Source of the DNA: Ascaris suum
Taxonomy: Eukaryota; Nematoda; Chromadorea; Rhabditida; Ascarididae
Length of the DNA stretch: 64,000 nucleotides
Assembly: GCA_013433145.1 (NCBI GenBank)
Contig: CM024176.1
Coordinates: 10,278,520 to 10,342,519 of the forward strand
Reading direction: 5' to 3'
Below, one piece after another: positions 10,391 to 23,699 of this stretch. Under the pieces are notes generated by a model, which searched no databases, had not been told where the DNA came from, and saw only the letters and a program-made list of their open reading frames with translations. How positions within the stretch are numbered: the stretch's first letter is position 1; each line of letters starts with the position of its first letter. The position numbers and the translations under genes were made by a program.

Positions 10391-12240
10391 GGCGACACAA
10401 CATTTTTGCCTTAATAAGAGAGTGTTTGCGCGTTGGGAATGTGCCAGAATTTTAGCACTTTTTAGTAATATTTAAGTGAAATTTTTGAAGTTGCGATTAG
10501 AAGAGAGAGGAGAATGCGAAGTGCATGTTAGATCACCTCTCGACTTGTAAAAAATGGTTCTGGCGTTTTTGCCGAAATAAGTGGCTTTTCACGCAGGTAG
10601 CTCTGCTTTGCATTTCATTGCATCACTTTATTTCTTTTACTTCCTACCCGTATATTTATATTTATATAAAGTCAATTGTATTTTTTCGTTGCTTCATCTT
10701 CATTGTTGTTTGCCTGGATTGTTAGTGAAATGCGAGAACAACAACATGACATTTTTTCTAGAGTGGCAACACAACATCAAGTCACCCATATTCTCTTAAC
10801 TTTGTGGAACATTGATGAATTATGCATATATAAGCAACTATTAAAATACACTCAATAACGCACTCACATCTTATCGATTCAACCGCTCACATCTCATATA
10901 TGCCGATAAAAGCCCTAATATCTAATAGAAGCCAACACTTTGTGCAAAAATCGTTTTTCTATCATCCATCATTGTAAAATAAAGCGCTGACAGATTTGCA
11001 ATGTTGACACGAATTTTAAGACGCATTATATTAAATATAACTTCCTACTAAATTAAGTTGATAAACTTGGGAGCTCCTGTAGAAAATTACTTTGCATCAC
11101 TTGATCCCACAATTGCAATTTCAATGGTTCTTGAAAAGCAGACATGCGCATGTATGCAAACACGCCGCAGGTACCGCGCTATTGCAATGCAATTTTATTG
11201 CTGCGAGTTCGCAATACGAAATTATGGCAACGATTGCAATGGTTATCGATTCGGCTTTCGTAGCACCACCCCACCTGTAGCTATAGGTGATGACGCCTTG
11301 ATGGATTCAGTGTATTGACCACTCACACTTTCCTCCTCTTGTGGGTTGATTGTTGTGTTAGTGAAGGTGTGAAGTTGGTCAATATTTTTGACTATATAAT
11401 AGTTTGTTCCCAAAGGTTCGTGAACAAACAATATAAATAAACAAAGAAGAAGAAAGAAAAAAACAAGAGAAAAATTATCACTGTTTAAAAAATTAGGCCT
11501 ACGTCCCTGTTGTTGCTCCTTATCGATTGAGTTACCGCTCTGTCTGCCGTAGTCAGCTTTCTGAATTGACGCGTGGCGTTCCTGATCCACCGTCGACCTG
11601 TCTCTTTATCCACTGGTGTCGATCCAACTCGACCACCGTTGGAGTCGACGATCCCAATTGAGCTCTCGTCTGCTGCGACCGGCCTAGTTGTCGCGTTGTT
11701 CCAAGTATTGACGCTCTCCACTCGTCAACGACCACCTTTCTTTCCTCTGCCAGTTACCCAAGAATATCCTGTTGACGTTGAGGTGGTTCGTCTTACAATA
11801 CAAATATCAGATTCTGCTGTGCAACGACCTGGTGCACTTTCCCACTGCTTTGTGTGAACGCATCTCAAACATGGGTAATTAAACCTTCATTATCGTATGT
11901 AGACAATAAAAAGCGTGACGAAGAACACTTAATCATCAGAGGCGTATATGATGATGATAGATTAAAGCATGGCTAAGAAAATTCACGTATAATTATTGGA
12001 AATGTGCGTGATATTCTAATAGATTATAGCTGGATTAAACAATTCGCATACATGTGAATGTACATAGCCCTACCTATGCTTAGACCAAAGCGTGACAAAG
12101 AAAGCCCACACACAATCACCAGGGATGTCAGCAATTATTCTAATACATTCTGGCCGGAATAAACTCTCATATTTATCAGACACGGCCATAGCACAACACT
12201 ACAATATGACAGGGAACACATCAGACACACATAAGTGAAA
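10391..12240. other. Non-coding stretch with an imperfect inverted repeat and a degenerate tandem
   Basis: No gene is recognised. Short overlapping frames at 11485-11860 are open on both strands in a more GC-rich patch (11500-11870), but none has family features. 11313-11384 is an imperfect stem (TATTGACCA... against ...TGGTCAATA). 11910-12180 contains two diverged copies of a unit with AAAGCGTGAC(G/A)AAGAA and ATTCTAATA words, suggesting an old tandem repeat. Confidence 0.45.
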
Positions 12241-12510
12241 TCGATTGGAGTCGCAACACCGGTCAAACTTTAGAATTTAACAATCGCCGAAACTTTGGGT
12301 TTGCTTATATAGCCTTTTTGTTAACACCTTCTGATGCTTTTGGCCCGCCCTTTTCTATATGCTGGCCCCAAAGGTTTTTTTGCTAATTTGACGCTCATCA
12401 TACCATATGTGATTACCCCGTCAAAATCCCCAATCTTTGTTTGCTTTGACCCCATCATCACCCGCTCCGGCAACCTTCTGCGGCATTAAACCAACTTCCA
12501 TTTTGTTTAC

Positions 12511-13032
12511 TCATTCGCGCATAACTTTTCTGACGTGTTTATGGCACATTTTTGCCTTTAAGGAGTTTAAAGGCAAACCCCTAACATGACGTCTTTGTGC
12601 CCGTTTTTGTTGCTCGTACATGAATCCCCTCTTCTTGCGGATAACACTATCTGATGGCCAGTCAACAACCTCAACCTCTTCTAGCCTCGTGCCTTCACAC
12701 GGTTTGAAGACAAATCCCTGACCCTCATCTTTGTACCACTTTTCGCGCGCAGTCGCGACACACCACATTCCCGGCCTGCTTCAACAGGAAAACTATTTTC
12801 TATAATTGCGGCGCTGCATTTTACACCCCGATGACACTTCCACATCAACGTTCAACGTCCTATAAGTCACATGTAGCCACGCCCACTTTCTTGCCCTAAA
12901 ACCAAGCAAATTAAATCCGAGGTCGGAAACACAGCGGACAACCAACTCTGTAAGACAAAACGCGAGTAAGGAAACAACATCCTCAGAGAAACAGAAATCA
13001 AGAACATGGCAATGAAGTTTTTTGGCTAGCAT
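12511..13032 (-). CDS. Two coding-like minus-strand frames, unrecognised
   Basis: 12768-12511 encodes a basic and acidic, low-hydrophobicity 85-residue stretch ending in RKVMRE. 13032-12793 encodes 79 residues. Both are more GC-rich than the surroundings and have mixed codon usage that looks like old coding sequence. I see no convincing splice pair linking them and recognise no family. They could be exons, a pseudogene or a decayed mobile element. Confidence 0.25.
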
Positions 13033-13805
13033 GACAACGACCGCTAGTTATGTATATCAGGCATTTGCAGTTGAATAGCTCTAGCTAATAATGAGAAGAA
13101 GCGCCATAAACATGCTCCTATGTGTGACACATCAGCGAAGTCAAATACGACAAATTAATGTGCCTTCTAATTAAAGCAATAAAATCTGCGCCGAATACAG
13201 CTCTCGCGCGGAGCTGTAACCTCTTAAAGAGATCAGGAAGTATTATTTGCTTCTAAATGGCTACCACTGTACTTTTTAAGGCATCATGAAGGAGTTGTAA
13301 ATGTAAACTATCTAGAACAGATTAAACGTAAAATATTCCCTGAGGAACATGTACTGTTTATTGTCCTCCTAAAAATTTGTTCCAAAATCTTCTAGATTAG
13401 GGAGAATCTTACTTATCTGAAAATCGCTTTTTCTGTGTGGAGTCACCAGGTGCGGTCCCCCTTTAACGCATCAAGCTCAATGATATGTGTTTTTCTCTGC
13501 TTTATTATGTTGCGTACTTTCTCTGGTTGTATGGATGCGTGTTGCCAATCGTTTTGACACTGCGTGGATGTACTCAGTTGTTTTATGGTTTTCGACAGCA
13601 CAAGTGTTAATACCACCTCGGGTCATTGTAGAATTCAGGATTCAGTATCGCATCGTCTACACAGCATATCTGCACTAGCAAACAAATTCCAATGGGCAGT
13701 GTGATGTTATACGATAGAATATGCAATTCAGTAAAAAGTGATGTCTTTCAGTTGTAAATAAGCCACTCATCAAATACGAAACGTCGATTAAACAAGAAGC
13801 GACTA

Positions 13806-16800
13806 TTATAAGATAACCGTTGTCGCTTCACCGAAAATCCATTCATCCATTCGCACAGCTGTGATATTTGGAAAGCATTTAGTGTGAGCCGTACAAGTTT
13901 CATCAGCAATATAGTACTTCAAGACGCATTTGTCCATAACCTCCGCTACCTGGAAAGATTCAAATTGCTATTGAGTATGACAGTTTCGTTGCACTGTAAG
14001 CTAGAGTTTGATGACAAGAGTTTTTTAGTGCACTTAATAAGAGGGCATGAAAAAGTCATCATCTAAGTGAGAAAGGCGGTCCTATACCTCCCGCATATGG
14101 ATATCATATGCAAAAGTTCACTGAACATCCATCAGACGCCATACTTCAAATTCTTTATCTAACAACACCCTTCTCTACGAAAACTATAAAACAAAATAAT
14201 CGTCACGAAATCTAAAGACGCTCTACAAACACCCGTCTCGTTGTGCGCTATGGCAACCTGAGCACGAGGAACTTTCCACCTCCAGCCTCGGCAGTCGAAG
14301 GGGAGGGGGGCTGAGGCCTTCAGTCAGCGAAGAAGTTGCAGCTAAAACGGTTCTTCCTACACATCAGGATAGCCGGATGTTTTCACTGAACAAAGAAAGC
14401 GAGGTTGATTCTTGAACTTAAAGGTGGACAATTCGGAGTAAATCATGCGAGAAAGTGAAAATCGGGTCTTTCCTGCTGATGTGCTCATTTGGATATCCCT
14501 GCAGTATTATATAACGAAGTGAATGAATGTGATGCAAATGAATCGCCTTCGCGATCGGATTCGATTGAAACGAATGAAGCAGAAATACTTGATGTGATCG
14601 ATTCGGCCATTCTTTATTCGCAATAGTTATTCGGTTTCCTTTGACTTTTTCCTTTTCCATTCTCTTCGTTTCAGCGTCGATTCGCTCCCTGTATTGTTTT
14701 TCCCATTGAGCAATATATTTATTTAATTCGTAATTTGGCAGTGAGTTGTTACGAAATGCATGGACATTATCAACGAGCCTGAAAATGCACTATCGTAGTC
14801 AAAAGGACGCAAAACGCAAATGTTTATAGCTCCGAGTAAGAAGGCCTTGTGTCAATCCTGTTGTGCATCACAGATAAAGAGTTGCATTCAAGGACTTCGG
14901 AGGATGGGGTCTCTGCTGAAAAAAATGACATCATTGAAAGGTTTCATTTAATACTTCTGAATTCCGAGAAAAAGATATGTCAGTGGTTTCTTTCAATATG
15001 CACAAAAGAGAAGAGCCACAAATCTCTGCACATCGAGGATCTAGTTGCAATAAATGCCGATATTTTACCACCTGACGAATGGGAATTATCTACATAAAGT
15101 TCTATAATCAACTCCTCTCGATCCCCGATGAAAGCCCGTGTATAATGCGCCGCTGCAGCATTCACCAATAGCATTCCATATGCAGTATTTCATGTCTCAG
15201 AGTTAATGTATTCTTGATAATCAGGAAGTTTTGAAGAGACTGAAATGCTGATTTGCGAAGGTGCAACAATTTATGGCGCAAGCTGGTTTAAAAGTTTCGG
15301 AGCTCTTTACGATCAGAGTAGAGGACCGAATTACGCCTTTCAGATTGTATATGGAATAAAGCAACGGTTCGCTAATATAATTCCCAATTTAAACAGATAA
15401 GTGCATAAAAAAGGTTTTTGAAGGAGCGAAGAAATGCAATATATACAGAAAGATGACAAACGGGCACAATTAGAAACAGCCTGAAGAAGTGATATGCGAA
15501 ACTGATTTATTTGCTCGTTGCTTTGCCTTACGAAGCAAAGCCGTAAAAATAGAGAAAAGTTTGAAAAGGTCCTGTTATTTCAAGATCCTACACATACGTA
15601 AAGATATAGAAGAGATAAACATTACTGTATAGAGAAATATTTTTAGCAGACCTTAAATGAAAGATTAGCGCCACGGCCGGATCCACAACAACAGTTTTGT
15701 ATTTTTCATCCTCCATATCTCGAGGCATATGCACATTGACACTTTTTGTCATTTCAGGCCGCACGATTACCTGTAAAAAAATTACGAAAAAAAGTAGAGG
15801 AATCAAAATTATAATATCCTGAAATCATTTTACAGTTTCACGTAATAATAAAAAAATAATTCAATTCCTTCCTGTTCACATTGGCTTCTATGATGATTTC
15901 TCCATAGCGAACGATATGTTTATCTTGTAGCTCAAGTTTTGTTCGTTGATGAAATATGGTAATATATAATGAACGCCAAAAATTTGAAGGTCTTTATAGC
16001 ACTTGCTGGCAAACACACTGGCAATATCTAATAGACGAAAAGTTTTTTTTTTCCGATGAACTTTGTTTGGAAATATATGTTGAAAGTTTAGGATTACGCA
16101 TTGAGCAATTGTCCTATCGCGTGATGTACATTTATGCGGTATTAAGCGTTTCAGATAATAGCGCAAAAACCTCGATAACGAACTCTCACCTTGCTCATAG
16201 AACCTGTCGGGTAAATTTCATTTTCGAGAGAAATATTGCGAAGCGGGTAGAAAGATAGATCTGATGGATGTCGAATAAATCGTGTTTGATCCTGAAGAAA
16301 AAACATTAAATCCCAATAACAATTGCGGTGTGGGTGAGCGATCACAGACCTCCGAAAAACAAAGAAACTTTTTATGCCTGGAATTTTTTTTGGTTCTTAA
16401 AAGTTAATGATTATTTGTGTTCTTTTCCTTACAACAAATAGGGCTTAAAATGTAGTGATAGCGCTTAACGATTATTTATTAGAAAGCTCAAAGGATTCAA
16501 TTTCATGTGGAAACGATTAACGATTTGAATGAAATTGACTTCATGGGAAAAATCTTTCATAATTGAAAATTTCAGGAAAATTGCACATAGTTTAAAAAAT
16601 TCGATTTTCATTAAATCGCTTCACATTAAATATGATCGAATTTTCCTGAGGAAATAAGCCGGTAATATTATTTCAAACTTCTCAATCGATACCGTTACCG
16701 TCATTGTATTGTACGCGATCGGAGAATGTGACAATCACAAGAATATCAACACTCATTGTTTTTTGTTCGTTCGTCTCTTCTTTATCCGCATCCTTTCACA

Positions 16801-18330
16801 AGAACTAGTTCAAACCAGCAGACCCACGCAAACACATTTGCATAGGCCAAGAAATAGCCCACTTCACACTAATTGCAGAAACTCAAAGAAAGCACTGAAG
16901 TCGATAGACTCATTTTTACATCGTAGAAAACGAAAGAACTTCTGAAGATGAATGCCGATGTGTCGCTATCGTTGCTGTTGAATGAATCGAGCAACTCCAG
17001 TAGCGTAGAGTTGTTTCTTACGACGAAAACCTCGTCGTAATCAACTGTCGCAACATACTCGGCGGAGCTTCGTGATCGAAGTAGGCAATCATTCAGGGAG
17101 AGCGTTTGCTGGAAGCACCTAATTATGAAAACAAAGTTGTTATGTTGGTTTTCTGCGTCTAAAGTCAGCTGCATTGAAAAGTTTGAATCATGCCGACTTA
17201 TTTATCACATCCATCCTTTATAAGCTGCAGGTTCTACGTTATTCGTACCTTTCTGTATAGGTGCACCTTTTTTTTCGCAAATTTTTGTGGTAGAAACTCG
17301 AAGAAGAAGGAAGGATGAAGATGTCGCTCACTCCTAAGAAATTTTCGAGGAAACGTATACATAATAAAGAGTGTCTATTTCTTTTTCTCCACTGCTACAG
17401 CCTTGTTATTAGATTGTAGAGCTTAAACATCCCATATGCAGTTAATCAAAGGGCATATGATGGTACAGGCCTGAAACATTTCATGGCAAGAAAATTGAGT
17501 GAAATAGCAGCGTTGTGGATTATGACGTATCTAATAAAAACTGCCTCGCATACCCCTTATGACATCGCCGTATACCGCACAACCAAGCGCTCAGAAGCAT
17601 TCAGACAATCGTCAAGCGCACAGATGCCGAATATGTTTTCTTAAAGCCGAACAGAGCAACGGAAAGGTATCCCTGTGATCTTGTAGATTATGAGCGTTTT
17701 AATCGCCATTAAAGACCGCGACGTGGATACAGGCTCACATGCACCCAATATGACGATTATAGAAGACAACTCGAGCAAGGTGAGCTTTTTTGAAATTGAC
17801 AACAGGTAGAGTTTAACGCTGTCCAAGTCATCGCCGAGAGTAGCAAAAAGCGTCGTGCCAGCGATTTCCAAAGTGCTTGTGTGCGTCGTTTCCGTTTAAT
17901 CAAGCAATCAAGGTGAAGCAAAGAAAATGCAAAAAACAAGCGGGATATCGTTCCTCATGTTGGAGGATCATGACGCGTGCTGTGCTGCAACTCGAAAATG
18001 AAACCGAATATGGAAAACTTCTAAAATTTCACCAGATCACTGTAAAAAATGCTCGCAGAAAAAGTTCCAATAAAAAGACAGAAGGTAGGACGATATAAAA
18101 ACAATAGGTAAGAAGATGTTAAAGAATTTTTTTTCTACCTCGGCACCGGTTATTTGGTTGTTTGGGTTGTTTTCACTATCGACATCCTCTTCTGTGGGCA
18201 ACATCCCCCACGGTATTCGTTCGATATCAATTGTCGGATCGTTCTCGTAAATGCGTAGCATCGCATCAAACTCAGACGTCATCGATTGCACTATTGGGTA
18301 GAACTTGGTGGCTCCATGCAGAATCCACAT
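13806..18330 (-). CDS. Glycosyltransferase family 92 (DUF23) gene, 3' six exons
   Basis: Exons on the minus strand: 18330-18139, 17108-16920, 16291-16190, 15770-15652, 14778-14589, 13949-13806 (stop TAA at 13808-13806). Together they encode 311 residues in one continuous frame with consistent phases and AG/GT borders. GT92 features are MWILHGATKF with EFDAMLRIYEND, NDCLLR before the metal-binding D-x-D in VDYDEVFV, IFR, VIVRPE...VNVH, and a C-terminal part with three cysteines (DKC, ETC, TKC). The known member GALT-1 of C. elegans is a galactosyltransferase of the secretory pathway; substrate here is unknown. Each exon aligns with one of the plus-strand gene at 33-50 kb (same or nearly same length and same phase). 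The first three exons (signal anchor and N-terminal catalytic part) were not found upstream, so the gene may have a very long intron there or be 5'-truncated. No stop or frameshift is visible in the six exons. Confidence 0.88.
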
Positions 18331-18339
18331 CTTAACGAA

Positions 18340-20200
18340 TGAAACATAGGAACCTCTTGTTTACACTGAAAGCAAGATTTGGATTTGGTAATATATTTGA
18401 GAACGAATTCCTTTTTCTGAATATGGATATGGCAGGATGAACGACATGACACATTTTCTCACTTTTATTCATCACAGCCTACACAATTCAAAGGCAATAT
18501 GCCAAATGCATGGAAACCTGGTTTAAGAATTGCAAACGAAAGTGAAATTTTTGATTGAATGAACAATGAAGATTATCCACAGAAGCGAACCATTTGTTCG
18601 ATGTTCATGGAAACGCTCCGAATGCTTGTAATATAGATGAATTTTTTAGCGTCTTTTTTTCAATTTTTACTTTTTTTTTCGAGAACTGTTGAGATTGACT
18701 ACTATCGTGAAAAGAATCATAAAAGCATACATTATGCAGTGACAAATTCTTCAGATTTCTTTTCTAATGACCACTAAAAATACAAAAATATTGCTGGCAC
18801 TCTCCTTGTTTCGTTACATTTAATTATTCCCGAGAGATATGATCGCCTTTAACAGAATATTTTCGCTTGAGAAAGTCAGTGGAAGAAAAGCAGCAAGACT
18901 TGCAGGTTGTTTTCGGTATAGTCCAGGTTGTACACAGTTTACTGCTCATGAATGCAACCGTATCTTTAGCCAAACGTTGCGTCACTTGCCTCAAAAAAAC
19001 GAGGAAGAAGTGCCCATGCTGCGAGCTGCATGATCGGAGAAACACAAATGGCCAGGCGATGCGGTCGTGGGCGGCTACTGTCAACACGTGAATCTATCAA
19101 CCGTATTCGTTTACGAACGTACGGCTCCGAACTGTAGCCGATAAATATGGATGATTTCCTGTGTAAAACTTCTTCTATTTCTTCTTTTGGTAATACAACG
19201 TTAGCAAACCGACCACCATAGTTACATCTGCAAAATTTTCTGTTAAAGAGGTTGTCGTGCCAAGAAGTACGAAAGAAAGCCCCGAGTAAACTGCCGTAAA
19301 TGCTGCTTCCATAGCGAAGAAAGGAGGAGGGGAAAGGGTAAGGAGGTGCAGGGTGAGAGAGGAGGAGAGAACGCGATGTAACTGAGCGGTGCGGAGCTCT
19401 TAAAACCAGTTTCTATTATCCCACGTTCTTCAGTTGAACATTTTAAACGTATCAATGTTGCGATCGAGTTCAAACGACGAAAGAGTTTTTTGGAATCTTG
19501 GAATGATACTTCAGAACCAGACTTCTGAATGCTGACTTCGACCGTGGTGATAATCGATTATTGTGTTCTTTAAAATTCTCCAGTGTTTGCTACAATGAGC
19601 TCTATCGGAAGATTACTTTGGCCGCCAATGCGGTGGACAATTGTCGAAGTACTCGTATTCAGTTGCAGTCGAATAGTGTTGGCCGATATACACGGTTAAA
19701 GAAGGTGAATATTTGCATTTCGTAATCAGTGTAATCCTTATTTTATTGTCGGCTATGACATATGCGTTGACTATATAAATCTGAAAATTACCTATAACTG
19801 TACATGATGAGTTTAAATCATTATTTCAATTCATTTCTGGTATATTTCACATAGGCGTTATAATTAAATTCTCCTGAGAGGTGGTTACAGTTAAAAACTT
19901 TGAGATATGTTGATCTAGAATCACTTTTCTAGAGTGTCTACAATATCAAATGTTTGTGTTAATCCTCAGTCACGTTGGGAATATTAAAATAAAAGGTTAG
20001 AAAAAGCGGACAGGCTGGAACTGATTTCCGTTATCACCATAACATAGTGTATTCATTGTCTCGCACGAGGATCTAATCTTTCACCCGCTTTGCGCGTAAC
20101 AAATATTCACAACGCTTCTTCCGACAGGAGCGATTCACCGCCGAGAGAGGAATATCCGTAACCACTACATTTAGACCTGTGAGGCTTTGGGATAAATTCT
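18340..20200. other. Presumed intron or intergenic DNA
   Basis: This is where the missing 5' exons of the minus-strand GT92 gene would be expected. Small plus-strand frames at 18839-19091 (one with a short cysteine cluster, KKCPCCELHD) are open in two overlapping phases and unrecognised. No match to the three N-terminal exons of the plus-strand paralogue was seen. Confidence 0.4.
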
Positions 20201-20216
20201 CTTGTGGAAGCGTACA

Positions 20217-20392
20217 ATGGAGGAATCGTGCAATTATCAGAATCACCTTGTGGAATCTTCAACTAGGCTCGGAAATGGTAATAATCTTGACCAAACCTCT
20301 ATTGTTATGACCTCTAATAAAGGAAGCCTAATCACTCAGAACAACGTTTTCGACGTTATGAGGGACGGACATGACTCGTTTTATGTCGTGAC
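20217..20392 (+). CDS. Possible first coding exon, unrecognised
   Basis: An ATG at 20217 opens a 59-codon frame that ends exactly at a strong donor (GTGACG|GTAAGT). The peptide begins MEESCNYQNHLVE and ends DGHDSFYVVT: polar, rich in Asn, Ser and Thr, with no signal peptide. A polar N-terminus of this kind could belong to a regulatory protein, but no domain is visible and no following exon was identified. It could be chance. Confidence 0.35.
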
Positions 20393-20882
20393 GGTAAGTT
20401 CTGAAGAGTGATACTGCATGCATAGTCTAACATCATATTTTATTTATTAATAGGTTGGAGTTCTCAGCCGAAAATTTCAATGCGAAAATTTCTGTGATTT
20501 CTTCCCGCTGTCTATCTTGAAGTGATTGATTTCCTTTAGATATTTATTCAAACGCTTCCTCATAAACACCTATCCATTTTCTCACACAAACGTCTTCAAG
20601 TGCAATACCGGGAATGCACCGCCTCTTTTCATCAACCCGGAGAATGAATCTGCGCCATAGTTGGTTGAACGTTTTATCGCATTCTCGATGCTGTAGTACC
20701 TCTCCACTGCTCGAAAAACGTAATGCAGCAAATAGAGCGAAATTGACAAAATGCAAATCGTTCGAACAATATGCCGATTTGATAGAAACATTCCTGTAAA
20801 ATCGAATCACCATGTTATGTTGCATTGAGAAATCATTTAAGCGACTTGACAACGCGAATATAACCTGAAAATGGAATGAAGC

Positions 20883-21304
20883 GCGAACACAAGTGCGAAC
20901 ATATATACGCACACATACACACACACATACACTTGCGATCGCACACCTACACAGACCAACGAACACACACCTATACGCTGCTGCACGCACACTACACTCA
21001 CACACACCTACCTACACGCACACGCCACACATCACACTTACACACCTACACACCTACACACCTACACAGTTCGACACACCTACACGCCCGCACGTGAGCA
21101 CCTACACACACACGCACACACACAACGCACACACACACACACGCACACACACACACGCACGCGCGCACACGCACACACACACACACACACACGCACACAC
21201 GCGCACACACGCACACACACACGCGCACACACACACGCACACACACACGCACACACACACACACGCACACACACACACACACGCACACACACACACGCAC
21301 ACAC

Positions 21305-21357
<53 letters not shown>

Positions 21358-21447
21358 CGCACACACGCACAACACACACACAAACACAAACAAACAAACA
21401 AACAAACACACAAACACACACGCACGCACACAAACACACGATTTGTT
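20883..21447. repeat. CA-rich simple repeat, ~560 bp
   Basis: Composite of CACACA and CACGCA words, denser and purer toward 21300-21350, then grading into AACA units (21380-21420). The left part (20883-21100) is a diverged ACACCTACA-type minisatellite. Long open frames on both strands here are artefacts of the repeat. Confidence 0.97.
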
Positions 21448-21449
21448 AT

Positions 21450-22780
21450 TGAAGTTACCTGATTGCTCCGTACGTTTTCACAATAGTAATGGAGGTTCAT
21501 ACGGTTCTCTCAAGAAGTGACTCATAGTTACTTTGAAACCCTCATTCACCTCTGTTGACATTATTTTCTTTTGCACGAGGAACGCCGTCTCCGAATATGA
21601 AATTTCTGGACCATTTTAACCTTTTTTTTCAACATACTGTTCAAAAAAGGAATAATTTGTTCATTTAAAGCAACAGAAAGATATATATGATTTGAATAAA
21701 TTTAAGAGTTTATAATAAAAACCGAGTAATTTGAACCGTGTATGATATAAGTAAAAAACCTTCGCCTTTTGTGTGGAACGAAAAATTTTTCACAAGATAT
21801 GTGTATGTTCAATTTTTCGTCGATCCATTAAGTATGTAAATCCCACTTTTTGAATGCTTCAGAAGAAATTTCAAACGCTTCACTCTTCGACGTTAATTTA
21901 GGAGTGTGGACTATCCAGCGGAAACAAGATGTTCGAAGAAGTATACAAGGCAAGGAGAAATACTCATATAACTTTGTGTATTCACTGTGATGGCATGAAT
22001 TGGAATAAAGTCCTTTCGATGTCAATGAAGTTTGTTAATTAGAAATGCTATTGCGTTAAGCAAGTAGGCGATCTTCTCGTATGTATTCTGACAGTTCATC
22101 AACTAAATTCCATGACACTTGACACATGACATTTACCCTAACACTCTTTTCATACGTCTGTGGTACTTCCAGTACGATAATGCTGTGTCTGTGTAGGTCT
22201 GTATGTCTGTGTGGAAGCTTCAACCTGAAGACCGCAGACTCTGAAATTGCAAGATTTGACGGAAAAATTGTGTACTATAAAGTAGCTAGCCACCACTTTT
22301 GAAAAGAGTTGTCGGAACTTAAAGACGTTAGCAGATTAAAGTGCATTGTAGATTTTCATTTCATGTCCAGCATAGCACGAAAAACAAATGTCATATGAAA
22401 AAATGGGTTCATTTTGCACTATGAAATATGAGAACATTTTACTCTTTGTAATTTTTTTTATCTGCCGATGTTTGCACTTTTGTTTAAATATTGAAAATAA
22501 TTCTCTGTGCGCTATTCCTGTGCTATTTCTTTTTCTCGCATGTCCTGTGAACAGAAATTACTCTGTGGTCTGTTTCTAAAATGGTTTCTTTCACGGAAAA
22601 GGAAATATAAAAGGGTAGCATATTTTTAGCAAATTTAAAAGATCCGATAAATAGCTCGATTACAAGCGAGAGAAATAAAATCAGCGAATGGTACAATAAA
22701 TTGATCCCAAAATCAATTCTTACAAAAATCAATATCACGCATGGAGCAAAGAGAAGAATAACCGAATATCGAATCGGTTA
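21450..22780. other. AT-rich DNA without recognised gene
   Basis: Only short frames with no family features and no convincing paired splice sites. I see nothing to annotate. Confidence 0.5.
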
Positions 22781-22799
22781 AGATCGACGAAAGAAATTA

Positions 22800-23050
22800 T
22801 CGGCGAATAAATTGAAATAACGCCTTCGAACTTATTTACAAAGATTCATATCTTCCCGATGAGGTGCATATCTATTTCAACGTCGCAAATGTGTTCGAAA
22901 TTTTTGACAACACATTTCGGCTTTATCTTTACGGAAATGTTGACGAACTTTTACATCAAAACCATATCAGTAATTGTAGTGATCACTAATCGAAATTCCT
23001 GTGCAATCATTTTATTTCGTTGGCTCATTAGAATGAAAATGTAATGATGC
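22800..23050 (-). pseudogene. Degenerate paralogue of the coding-like block at 23416-23688
   Basis: Read on the minus strand it gives KFVNI..K.K followed by VKNFEHICDVEIDMHL and GKI. This lines up with KFISI..KTK, YKNFERACALSIVLHA and DKI of 23416-23688. The plus-strand DNA is also similar (AAATTGAAATAACGC at 22807 and 23388). In-frame stops interrupt this copy. The family is unknown to me. Confidence 0.4.
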
Positions 23051-23415
23051 ATCATATATTCGAGTATGACCTTAATATGTTGATCATCAATAGAGAAGGA
23101 AGAATTCCTCTATGCTGTGAAAATTTCGATGCATATCAATTTTCCACCTTTTAGAGATCAAATTGCGGAGAAACGAGAACCAATCAATCGAGCCTGATTG
23201 TAATCAGAAAAGTGAAAATAAATGACACAAAAAAATAATTGACTCTTCAACAAATCTTTGCTTTTTCAGTAGAAAGGAATTACGTTTATCTAAGCGAGCA
23301 GAGAAAAATAGAGAAAAAGAAAAACTGAACAATTGAAAAAAACTTTAAAACATTTGCAAATAGCGGGCGGATGACAGCGTTAATGAACAAATTGAAATAA
23401 CGCTATTGACATCTT

Positions 23416-23688
23416 TTATAACGATCTTATCTTGTCGAAGGCGTGTAAAACTATACTAAGAGCGCAAGCGCGTTCGAAATTCTTATAGAGATATTGTGAG
23501 TTTTTTGTTTTCATTAAAATAGAGATGAATTTATGCATCAGTTCATATAATCGTTTATAGCAGTCAACAATAGAAATATTCTCTAGGCAATTTTCCATTA
23601 TTGCCTTAGTAAGATGAACATATAGAAGATATACTGTAGGCCATTCGAAATTGTTAACGAATCTCAACGGCATATTAGGGTATATCAA
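23416..23688 (-). CDS. Coding-like terminal exon, unrecognised, with a tandem degenerate copy
   Basis: A 90-residue open frame with mixed hydrophobic and charged composition (for example DCYKRLYELMHKFISI, KNFERACAL), ending in a stop at 23416. Amino-acid similarity to 22800-23050, including conserved spacing of KNFE, C and H positions, suggests real coding history rather than chance. No domain is recognised. Upstream exons could not be placed. Confidence 0.35.
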   Translation of the reverse strand: MIYPNMPLRFVNNFEWPTVYLLYVHLTKAIMENCLENISIVDCYKRLYELMHKFISILMKTKNSQYLYKNFERACALSIVLHAFDKIRSL

Positions 23689-23699
23689 CCAGCGACATT

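Noticed and set aside
8690..18200. Shared PTEEDVD peptide between gag (near 8720) and GT92 exon 4 (near 18185)
   Set aside because: Only seven residues in unrelated proteins with no wider similarity; coincidence.
20893..21500. Open frames of 119-189 codons on both strands
   Set aside because: They are repeats of His-Thr or Cys-Val encoded by the CA satellite and have no coding meaning.
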